A stretch of 5,428 nt of DNA, taken from positions 1-5,428 of the forward strand of contig JAFKFE010001121.1 of the NCBI GenBank assembly GCA_017308345.1. Direction: 5' to 3'. This document shows positions 1-5,245 of this stretch, one piece after another (position 1 is the stretch's first letter; each line of letters starts with the position of its first letter). A program made the position numbers and the translations under genes. Origin of the DNA: Alphaproteobacteria bacterium. Its GTDB lineage: Bacteria; Pseudomonadota; Alphaproteobacteria; Rhizobiales; Rhizobiaceae. The notes under the pieces were generated by a model. The model ran no database searches, was not told the DNA's origin, and saw only the letters and a program-made list of their open reading frames with translations.

Positions 1-1
1 C

Positions 2-658
2 CTGATGCTGACCGAGCCCGAGCGCGAGCATCTGTTCATGCTGGGCCTCGGCCGGCCGCCGGAAGTCCGCTACAGAAACGTCGACTGCGTGACGCCACGC
101 CTGCAGCGTGTGCTCGACGCCTTGGATCCGAGCCCCGCCATCATCAAGACCGCGACCTGGGATGTCGTCGCCTGGAACCGCGCCGCCGCGACAATGCTGA
201 CCGACTATTCCAAGCTGCCGCGAGAGCAGCGCAACATCCTGCGCCTGATGTTCGGCAATCCGCGGGTCCGCCAGGCACAGGACGATTGGCAGAGCGTCGC
301 CCGCTTCGTGGTCGGATCCTTCAGGGCGGATGCCACGCGGGCGGGCGCGGGCGCGGAAATCACCCAACTCGTCGAAGAGCTTTGCCGGATCAGTCCGGAA
401 TTCGAGACGCTGTGGCGCGACAACGACATCGCCCCCGCGCATGGCGAAGGCGTCAAGCGCCTGCGGCATCCCGAAATCGGGCTGATCGAGCTGGAGTTCT
501 CGGTCTTCGCCGTCGACGGCCGGCCCGAACTCGGCATGATCGTCTACAATCCCGCGACGCAGGCGGATGCGGAACGCATTCAATCGCTGATAACATCTCG
601 CGCCGGGTGGCGCGGCGCGCCCGAGGTTGGGCCGCACGATCAGGGGAGTATTGCATGA
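2..658 (+). CDS. XRE-family regulator, MmyB-type ligand-binding domain (5' truncated)
   Basis: The reading frame is open from the first base of the window and ends at TGA 656-658, so the gene starts upstream. The visible 218 codons match the C-terminal MmyB-like ligand-binding domain that follows an N-terminal helix-turn-helix in many actinobacterial and proteobacterial XRE regulators. Counting from the Met codon at 5, landmarks are LTEPEREHLFMLG (2-14), the RPPEVRY stretch (17-23), TPRLQRVLDAL (30-40), the TATWDVVAWNRAAATML core (49-65), RNILRLMFGNPRVR (76-89), FRADATRAGAG (106-116), SPEFETLWRDNDI (129-141) and the end VYNPATQADAERI (181-193). The domain has a PAS-like fold and, in a studied member, binds a fatty acid; the ligand here is unknown. 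The ATG at 5 lies inside the conserved domain and is probably not the true start, because the HTH would precede it. Its stop overlaps the start of the FRP-like gene, so the two are probably co-transcribed and translationally coupled. The family call is confident; the target is unknown. Confidence 0.88.
   Translation: MMLTEPEREHLFMLGLGRPPEVRYRNVDCVTPRLQRVLDALDPSPAIIKTATWDVVAWNRAAATMLTDYSKLPREQRNILRLMFGNPRVRQAQDDWQSVARFVVGSFRADATRAGAGAEITQLVEELCRISPEFETLWRDNDIAPAHGEGVKRLRHPEIGLIELEFSVFAVDGRPELGMIVYNPATQADAERIQSLITSRAGWRGAPEVGPHDQGSIA
642..648 (+). promoter_or_regulatory. Ribosome binding site of the FRP-like gene
   Basis: AGGGGAG lies inside the last codons of the upstream regulator and ends 6 nt before the ATG at 655. 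This spacing selects 655 as the start rather than any in-frame ATG further upstream inside the regulator gene, the first of which (at 286) would give an N-terminus that is only an out-of-frame reading of the regulator. Confidence 0.75.
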
Positions 659-990
659 GCTCCAATCTGGAATGGTCTTCGTCCGAGAAGAAAGTCGCTC
701 GCAGAGCCTTCGACAAGGCGCTGGAGGTGGCGCTAGGCAAGACACTGGCCGAATTCAAAAAGAAGGCCAGCGAGACGGCGACGTTTTCCGACATGTGGGA
801 GATCGAAGACTACCTGCAGAAGCAACGGCGAACGCTCGATCAGATGTTCGACTATCGCTACTCGCAGCTGATCATCGTCTTTGCCAGTCTTATCCGGAAA
901 GGGTATCTCGACGAGAAACTCCTTGCCGGTTTGTCACAAGACAAGCGGGACGAGATAGCCAGGTTCCTTGCCTGGCACGCTAGGCAGTAG
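655..990 (+). CDS. Fluorescence recovery protein (FRP)-like protein
   Basis: This encodes a 111-residue soluble, largely helical protein. It aligns without gaps (offset 2) to cyanobacterial FRP as I remember the Synechocystis sequence. Shared positions include W7, S8, E11, A15, F19, K21-A22, A38-S39, D46, W48, D52, L54, R58, D62, D66, R68, S70, I73, V75-F76-A77, L79, G83, L90, L93, D96-K97 and I101. W48, D52 and R58 correspond to FRP W50, D54 and R60, known functional residues; FRP H53 is Glu51 here. In cyanobacteria FRP is a dimer that binds photoactivated orange carotenoid protein (OCP) and speeds its return to the inactive form. FRP-like proteins are also known in proteobacteria lacking OCP, where their role is not established. 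The start at 655 is supported by AGGGGAG and by ATGA overlap with the upstream MmyB-type regulator. No signal peptide or membrane segment is visible. Homology is well supported; function here is unknown. Confidence 0.82.
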   Translation: MSSNLEWSSSEKKVARRAFDKALEVALGKTLAEFKKKASETATFSDMWEIEDYLQKQRRTLDQMFDYRYSQLIIVFASLIRKGYLDEKLLAGLSQDKRDEIARFLAWHARQ

Positions 991-1039
991 CCCATCTCCG
1001 CGTCGCCGAGCTTAGCCACCTTCGCACGGCTCCGATGCG

Positions 1040-1984
1040 TCAGCTTTGCCGCCGTCTGCCCGACCGCTTCTGGGTGTCGGCCGGCTGACTGATATGGTCG
1101 ATGAAGGCACGCAGCTTGGGCAGGACCTGGTGCCTTTCCGGGTAATAGAGAAAAACGCCCGGCGTGGTCGCCGCGAAGCGGTTAAGCAGCGCCTGCAGGC
1201 GTCCCTCGGCGATCGGCGCTTCGGCGATCGGGCTCGGCACCTGCGCCAGCCCGACACCTTGGATCGCCGCGCCGAGAAGCGACGGATAGTCATGCGCGAT
1301 GAGCGGTCCCGAGACGATTGCCTCGACGGCCTTGTTGCCGTCGGCAAACGACCAGGGCGCGACCGAACCGTTCGAGCGGCGCAGGCGCAGGCAGGCGTGG
1401 TCGCGCAGATCCTCTATGCGCTCCGGCGCCGCGCGCCGGCGCAGATAATCGGGACTGCCGACGACCACCATCGGGAAGGAGGGCGTCAGCCGGACCGCCA
1501 CCATGTCGGGCGCGATCAGATCGCCCATGCGGATGCCGGCGTCGAATCCTTCGGCGGCGAGATCGGCGAGCTCGCCGCTGGCGACGATCTCCAGTTCGAT
1601 CTCGGGGTAGGCCTGGCAGAGGGAGGCGATCATCGGCTCAAGCAGCACCGGCACCACGGCCGGCGGTACCGAAAGGCGCAACAGCCCGGCCGGCCGCTGG
1701 CCCATGCCGCGCGCGATCTCGCTTGCCGCGATCAATTCCTCGAAGGCAGGCCGGGCGCGGGCGAAGAAGCGCTCGCCTGCTTCGGTGAGGCCGACGCTGC
1801 GCGTCGTGCGGATGAAGAGCGCGGCGCCGATGCGTGCCTCGAGCGTGCGTATCGCCTGGCTGATCGCTGACGGGGTGACGGCAAGCTCGGCCGCCGCCTT
1901 GCGGAAATTGCGGTGCCTGGCGACGCTCAGGAAGGCCTCGACGCCGTCGAGCGCGCCGTGCCTGACTGTGAAGTTCTGCTTCAT
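1040..1984 (-). CDS. LysR-family transcriptional regulator (CrgA-like)
   Basis: This 314-residue protein has the usual LysR length. The winged HTH spans about residues 11-75: the recognition region AAAELAVTPSAISQAIRTLE (30-49), then the wing with IGAALFIRTTRSVGLTEAGE. The effector domain follows, about 98-300, with periplasmic-binding-protein-like segments such as FDAGIRMGDLIAPDMVAV and GAAIQGVGLAQVPSPIAE, typical of the CrgA-like subgroup. The C-terminus ends in a basic tail, KRSGRRRQS. The ATG at 1984 is chosen because an in-frame TAA lies only 12 nt upstream on this strand and the HTH starts soon after; the ribosome site is weak (GATGGGG adjoining the ATG). It faces the FRP-like gene tail to tail and is divergent from the methyltransferase across 84 bp. 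LysR proteins often control the divergent gene and repress themselves, so the methyltransferase and membrane protein pair is the likely target. The effector cannot be read from the sequence. Confidence 0.93.
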   Translation of the reverse strand: MKQNFTVRHGALDGVEAFLSVARHRNFRKAAAELAVTPSAISQAIRTLEARIGAALFIRTTRSVGLTEAGERFFARARPAFEELIAASEIARGMGQRPAGLLRLSVPPAVVPVLLEPMIASLCQAYPEIELEIVASGELADLAAEGFDAGIRMGDLIAPDMVAVRLTPSFPMVVVGSPDYLRRRAAPERIEDLRDHACLRLRRSNGSVAPWSFADGNKAVEAIVSGPLIAHDYPSLLGAAIQGVGLAQVPSPIAEAPIAEGRLQALLNRFAATTPGVFLYYPERHQVLPKLRAFIDHISQPADTQKRSGRRRQS

Positions 1985-2035
1985 GCCCCATCGACATTAT
2001 CGCGGATAGTCCTTCGCAGAAAGCGGCCGTATTTG

Positions 2036-2050
2036 TTCCGTGACCTGGAA
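2036..2050. promoter_or_regulatory. Candidate LysR-type operator
   Basis: The perfect dyad TTCC-N7-GGAA contains a T-N11-A core (T2037 to A2049), the loose consensus for LysR binding. It is the best dyad in the 84-bp gap between the divergent lysR and methyltransferase genes. It lies 18 nt before the methyltransferase ATG and just upstream of its Shine-Dalgarno. That position would suit repression or autoregulation better than classical activation. A shorter neighbour, TTC-GCA-GAA (2013-2021), could be a second half. Short dyads like this arise by chance. Confidence 0.3.
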
Positions 2051-2055
2051 GCTTG

Positions 2056-2063
2056 AAAGGAAG
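2056..2063 (+). promoter_or_regulatory. Ribosome binding site of the methyltransferase gene
   Basis: AAAGGAAG sits 5 nt before ATG 2069. A possible GTG start at 2063 (two codons earlier, in frame) overlaps this site and so is disfavoured. Confidence 0.7.
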
Positions 2064-2068
2064 TGGCA

Positions 2069-2899
2069 ATGACCGATGAACTGGATCGCGTGCGCGATCA
2101 CTATCATGCGGCCGGCCTGACCGATCGGTTGAAGACCGCATTGGCGGTGTTTGGGCCGGAGGAACGGCGGCTGAAGCCCGAGCAACTGGCCACGCTCGAC
2201 CAGTTCCACACCCGCGGGCTGGCCGCGACGGCGGAGCTCGCCAACCTGGCCGTCATCACCGCCAATATGTCGGTGCTCGACGTCGGATCTGGCGTCGGCG
2301 GACCGGCTCGCTTCCTCGGGGCGACCTATGGCTGCAAGGTGACCGGCGTCGACCTCAGCGAACCCTTCGTGGAGGCCGCGCGCTATCTGACCGCGCGAAC
2401 CGGCCAGGACGACAAAGTGACGTTCAAAACCGGCAGCGCCTTGTCGCTTCCTTTCGAGGATGGCCGCTTCGACGCAGCGCTTCTGCAGCATGTGGCGATG
2501 AACATCGCCGATCGCCCGCAGCTCTATCGCGAGATCAGGCGCGTGCTGAAGCCGGGCGGAAAATTCGCGACCTTCGACGTCGTGCTGAACGGCGGCGAGC
2601 TGATCTATCCGGTTCCTTGGGCGAAGACGCCCGGCGAAAGTTTCCTGCTGCCAGCCGACGCCACTTGCGAGGCGATCGAAGCCGCCGGCTTCGGCACGCT
2701 TGTCCGCCGCGACGACACGGCTGCCGCCAAGGCCTGGTTCGCCGAACTCCGCGCCTCCGGTCCGCCGCCTTCGCTCAATCTCGGCGTCGTCATGGGGCAG
2801 GGGTTCGCGGAACTCGCCACCAATCTCGGACGCAATCTCATGGAGGGACGGCTGGGCATCCTGACCGCGGTGTTCGAAGCCATTCCGATCAAGGCTTGA
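2069..2899 (+). CDS. Class I SAM-dependent methyltransferase (Methyltransf_11 / UbiE-like)
   Basis: This is a 276-residue Rossmann-fold methyltransferase. SAM-binding motif I is VLDVGSGVGGPARFLG (69-84). The acidic end of strand 2 is VTGVDLSE (91-98), with D95 expected to bind the ribose. LPFEDGRFDAALLQHVAMNI (127-146) gives the motif II/III region. REIRRVLKPGGKF (154-166) is the post-motif helix and turn seen in UbiE-like, tocopherol and sarcosine/dimethylglycine methyltransferases. The roughly 70 residues before motif I form a substrate cap containing LKPEQLATLDQFHTRGL. These features show a small-molecule methyltransferase in the cytoplasm; the substrate is not determined. A resemblance to glycine-betaine-forming or quinone methyltransferases is possible but not specific. 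The ATG at 2069 is chosen by ribosome-site spacing. The next gene begins after a 12-nt gap, so the two form an operon, probably controlled by the divergent LysR regulator. Confidence 0.88.
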   Translation: MTDELDRVRDHYHAAGLTDRLKTALAVFGPEERRLKPEQLATLDQFHTRGLAATAELANLAVITANMSVLDVGSGVGGPARFLGATYGCKVTGVDLSEPFVEAARYLTARTGQDDKVTFKTGSALSLPFEDGRFDAALLQHVAMNIADRPQLYREIRRVLKPGGKFATFDVVLNGGELIYPVPWAKTPGESFLLPADATCEAIEAAGFGTLVRRDDTAAAKAWFAELRASGPPPSLNLGVVMGQGFAELATNLGRNLMEGRLGILTAVFEAIPIKA

Positions 2900-2911
2900 G
2901 GAGAGGCGAAG

Positions 2912-3415
2912 ATGTCACCAGCGATGATCTTCAACATTCACCTGGCGTTGGGCTACGTGCCTTGGCTGCTTTGCTTCGCAGCCTATATCTGGCCACGTCT
3001 GAGATCGATGGAGCCGACCGAGGCGCAGCGCGCCATCGCCACGCTGCACAGCTTCCGCTTCTTCGGGCTCGTCTTCCTCGTTCCGGGCGTCACTGGACCG
3101 GAGCTGCCCGGCGGCTTCGCAAGCTTCGCTGCCTGTGGCGATTTCGCCACCGGCCTGCTCGCCATGCTGGCGCTGCTTGCCGGGAGACGGCCGGCGCTAT
3201 TCTGGCCCCTCATTGTCGCCTTCAATGTCGTCGGCGTGATCGATCTTCTTGGCGACTACTATGATGGTATCATGTTCGACCTGCCGGGGCAGGCCGGCCA
3301 GTTGGGCGCGACCTACGCGATCCCGGTCCTCTACGTGCCGCTGCTGATGATCACGCATGTCGCGGCCTTCTACCTGCTGGCGCGTGGCGGGCTCGGCAAG
3401 CCCGCAACGACCTAG
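2912..3415 (+). CDS. Small polytopic membrane protein of unknown function
   Basis: This 167-residue hydrophobic protein has four or five likely membrane segments: about 5-27, 47-62, 69-91, 95-115 and 133-157. Short charged linkers sit between the segments, such as PRLRSMEPTEAQR (28-40). Striking polar residues are H10, H46, R49, D77, D111, D115 and H149. The stretch HSFRFFGLVFLVPGV (46-60) and the last helix, with IPVLYVPLLMITH (137-149), resemble uncharacterised rhizobial membrane proteins I have seen, but I cannot name a family or a function. The His residues near membrane faces could bind a metal or cofactor, which is speculation. The ribosome site AGGAGAGG (2899-2906) overlaps the methyltransferase stop and is 5 nt from the ATG, supporting translation from the same mRNA. 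Its TAG (3413-3415) is followed at once by a second TAG and overlaps the stop of the convergent Lrp gene. Confidence 0.8.
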   Translation: MSPAMIFNIHLALGYVPWLLCFAAYIWPRLRSMEPTEAQRAIATLHSFRFFGLVFLVPGVTGPELPGGFASFAACGDFATGLLAMLALLAGRRPALFWPLIVAFNVVGVIDLLGDYYDGIMFDLPGQAGQLGATYAIPVLYVPLLMITHVAAFYLLARGGLGKPATT

Positions 3416-3951
3416 TAGACCGGCGTTGCCATATGCTTCGGCGCCGGCCACTCCGAGGTGATCTCCGGCTGCACCGGCCGCTCGAGATAGGTCGACAGTA
3501 CCACATAGCTGCGGGTAGAGGTGACGCCCGGCGTATCGTAGAGACGGGCCAGCAGGCCCTCGAGCGCGCGCGTGTCCTCGGTGCGCACCTTGAGCAGCAT
3601 GCAGGTGTCGCCGGCCACCGTGTGCATCTCCTCGACCTCCGGGAATTTCGAGACCGCCATCAGTTCCGGCGTCTTGCCCCAGCCCCTGGTGTCGATGTGC
3701 ACGAAGGCGAGCAGCGGCTTCTTGACTGCCCTCGGATCGATGATCGCCGATGTGGCGCGGATGGCGCCGCTGCGCTTCAGCCGTTTGACGCGTTCATGCG
3801 CCGCCGGCGGCGACAGACCGACGCGCTCGCCGAGATCGGCATAGCTGATGGTCGCGTCCTCCACGAGAACACCTAATATCCTTCGGTCGACCGCGTCGAC
3901 CTCGCGGCTCGGATGCTTGTTCCGCTGAATGTCATCTGTTTCTACGTCCAT
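3412..3951 (-). CDS. Lrp/AsnC-family transcriptional regulator
   Basis: This encodes 179 residues from the chosen start. The N-terminal winged HTH runs about 18-66: VDAVDRRIL (18-26), then DLGERVGLSPPAAHERVKRLKRSGAI (39-64), the classic Lrp pattern. The C-terminal RAM/ligand domain covers about 80-160, with FPEVEEMHTVAGDTCMLLKV (103-122), including the G114-D115 pair at the amino-acid binding site, and TRSYVVLSTYLERPV (146-160). Lrp proteins assemble as dimers to octamers and usually sense amino acids. The frame is open to an ATG at 4017 and another at 3990. ATG 3951 is preferred because GGAG lies 9 nt before it, the earlier ATGs lack a ribosome site, and a start at 4017 would run into the divergent MFS gene. 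A 17-residue pre-HTH tail remains. The gene is divergent from the MFS transporter by 48 bp, making that transporter its most likely target. Its stop interlocks with that of the convergent membrane protein. Confidence 0.93.
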   Translation of the reverse strand: MDVETDDIQRNKHPSREVDAVDRRILGVLVEDATISYADLGERVGLSPPAAHERVKRLKRSGAIRATSAIIDPRAVKKPLLAFVHIDTRGWGKTPELMAVSKFPEVEEMHTVAGDTCMLLKVRTEDTRALEGLLARLYDTPGVTSTRSYVVLSTYLERPVQPEITSEWPAPKHMATPVY

Positions 3952-3960
3952 ATGGAAATT

Positions 3961-3965
3961 CTCCG
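3961..3965 (-). promoter_or_regulatory. Ribosome binding site of the Lrp gene
   Basis: Read on the minus strand this is CGGAG, with its GGAG core 9 nt before ATG 3951. It decides the start in favour of 3951 over the in-frame ATGs at 3990 and 4017. Confidence 0.6.
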
Positions 3966-3993
3966 TTGATGCGGAACTTAGTTCGGCCATTAT
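3966..3993 (+). promoter_or_regulatory. Candidate promoter of the MFS gene (leaderless)
   Basis: TTGATG (3966-3971), a 16-nt spacer and CATTAT (3988-3993) resemble a sigma-70 promoter, with 4 of 6 consensus matches in each box. Six more bases lead to the ATG at 4000, so transcription would begin at or next to the start codon. An overlapping alternative -10 is TATGAT (3991-3996, 5 of 6), but that would place the start of RNA inside the gene's first codons. There is no Shine-Dalgarno, which fits a leaderless mRNA. Confidence 0.35.
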
Positions 3994-4017
3994 GATAATA
4001 TGTCGAACAGCGATCAA
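3989..4017 (-). promoter_or_regulatory. Candidate promoter of the Lrp gene
   Basis: On the minus strand TTGATC (4017-4012), a 17-nt spacer and CATAAT (3994-3989) form a good sigma-70 match (4 of 6 and 5 of 6). RNA would start near 3982, giving a leader of about 30 nt that contains the GGAG ribosome site. The -10 region overlaps that of the divergent MFS promoter, and the -35 lies inside the MFS coding region. Confidence 0.45.
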
Positions 4018-5184
4018 TCAGCAATTCTGACTGCGGCGCCCCGCGCGCCGATCCCGGCGGCCGCCTATCTGCTCACGGGTTGCATCGCCGTGATCGGTTC
4101 CAATTCGCTGGTCCTCGGGCCGATCGCGCCGGCCGTCGCGGCATCGTTCGGCGCCAGCGTGCCAGCGGTGATGACGGCTGCCGCCGCCTTCGGCCTCGGC
4201 ACGTCGGCCAGCGCGCTCTTCCTCGCCCGCTACATCGACCGGATCGGCGCGCGCCGCATGCTGCAGGGCGCATTGCTGTTGCTGGCCATCGCGCTCATCG
4301 CCAGTGCCCTGGCGCCGACGGTAATGGCGCTGGTCGCGTCTCAGCTCGTTGCCGGCATCGCCGCCGGTATCGCCATGCCGGCGATCTATGCCAGCTCTGC
4401 CGCGATCGCGCCGCCCGGCCGCGAGAGCGGCACCATCGGGGTGGTGCTGACCGGCTGGACGCTTTCGATGGTCGCCGGCGTCTCGCTGTCCGCGGTGATC
4501 GCCGACCTCATCCATTGGCGCGCCGTGTTCGCGGCCGTCGCGCTGCTGGCGGCAGCGGCCGTTGCCGGCTTGGCGATGAGTTCGTTGCACGACGCCAGGA
4601 AAACCGGGCCGGCGCCGTCGCCACTCGGCGCGCTCGCCGTTCCCGGCATCGTGCCGCTGCTCATTGCCTGCGGCGCCTTCATGACCGCCTTCTACGGCGT
4701 CTATGGCTATCTCGGCGATCATCTGCATGAGGCCCTGGGCGAACCGGTCAGCGCCAACGGCCTGGCCGCTCTCGCCTACGGCTTCGGCTTCGGTGCCGCC
4801 GCTTTGCTCGACGGTGTCATCGATCGCCTCGGCGCGCGTCGCGTGATGCCGTTCGCCTATCTGCTGGTGGCCGTCGTCTATGTCGCGATTTCCATGGCAA
4901 GCGGCGCCTTCGGCGCGCTGGTCGCGACGACCGCCGCCTGGGGGCTCGCCAACCATTTCGGTCTGAACGTGCTGGTCACGCGCCTCACCGCGCTGGACCC
5001 GTCGCGTCGCGGCACCATCATGGGCCTGAACAGCGCGGTCACCTATCTCGCCGTCACCGTCGGCACCGCAGGCTTCGGCCCGCTCTATACGAGCCTCGGC
5101 TTCGCCAATTGCGCCCTGATCGCGGCCGGGTTGATGCTGGTGGCGGCGAGTGCCGCGGCGTGGCGCTCCGGTGGCCTGCGGTAA
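4000..5184 (+). CDS. MFS transporter, DHA1-like (drug/metabolite exporter type)
   Basis: This 394-residue protein has the usual length for a 12-helix major facilitator. After a polar N-terminus (1-19) the first helix covers about 20-47. The loop 2-3 motif A is LARYIDRIGARR (75-86), and its C-terminal repeat is LLDGVIDRLGARR (269-281), showing the internal two-fold repeat. Helix 5 carries LTGWTLSMVAGVSLSAVI (150-167), a degenerate antiporter motif C without the usual Pro, followed by HWRAVF (172-177), common in DHA1 exporters. The central cytoplasmic loop is short (about 194-208). It is probably an inner-membrane proton-coupled exporter; the substrate is unknown. An amino acid or related metabolite is plausible because a divergent Lrp-type regulator sits 48 bp away. 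An in-frame TAG at 3979 leaves ATG 4000 as the only reasonable start, yet no Shine-Dalgarno precedes it. The gene ends in tandem stops, TAA-TAG. Confidence 0.92.
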   Translation: MSNSDQSAILTAAPRAPIPAAAYLLTGCIAVIGSNSLVLGPIAPAVAASFGASVPAVMTAAAAFGLGTSASALFLARYIDRIGARRMLQGALLLLAIALIASALAPTVMALVASQLVAGIAAGIAMPAIYASSAAIAPPGRESGTIGVVLTGWTLSMVAGVSLSAVIADLIHWRAVFAAVALLAAAAVAGLAMSSLHDARKTGPAPSPLGALAVPGIVPLLIACGAFMTAFYGVYGYLGDHLHEALGEPVSANGLAALAYGFGFGAAALLDGVIDRLGARRVMPFAYLLVAVVYVAISMASGAFGALVATTAAWGLANHFGLNVLVTRLTALDPSRRGTIMGLNSAVTYLAVTVGTAGFGPLYTSLGFANCALIAAGLMLVAASAAAWRSGGLR

Positions 5185-5220
5185 TAGGCTTGCGTCTTTC
5201 TTTGCCATTTCGCTAAGGCT

Positions 5221-5244
5221 GGCCTCCGAACCAGAGTCGGAGCC
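5221..5244 (+). promoter_or_regulatory. Hairpin over the ribosome site of the acetyltransferase gene
   Basis: CTCCGA (5224-5229) and TCGGAG (5237-5242) pair perfectly around a 7-nt loop. GG (5221-5222) can extend the stem with CC (5243-5244) across one bulged C. The 3' arm contains GGAG (5239-5242), the only ribosome-site candidate for the ATG at 5246, so folding would hide it. No U-run follows, which argues against an intrinsic terminator. Confidence 0.4.
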
Positions 5245-5245
5245 G

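Noticed and set aside
286..654. Upstream extension of the FRP-like reading frame.
   Set aside because: The extension is an out-of-frame reading of the MmyB-type domain, Arg-rich and unlike any protein; homology to FRP and the ribosome site both begin at 655.
991..1039. Possible terminator between the convergent FRP-like and LysR genes.
   Set aside because: I found no stable GC-rich stem followed by a T-run in either direction.
1046..1870. A 274-codon plus-strand frame opposite the LysR gene.
   Set aside because: The translation is Arg/Gly/Ala-rich with no recognisable domain, while the minus strand gives a full LysR protein; this is a GC-driven shadow.
2617..3264. A 215-codon plus-strand frame bridging the methyltransferase and membrane protein genes.
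   Set aside because: It overlaps two well-supported genes in another frame and its product is Arg-rich without a domain.
3952..4017. Longer N-terminus for the Lrp protein (ATG at 3990 or 4017).
   Set aside because: The extra residues are not conserved in the family, no ribosome site precedes these ATGs, and the likely RNA start lies near 3982, downstream of both.
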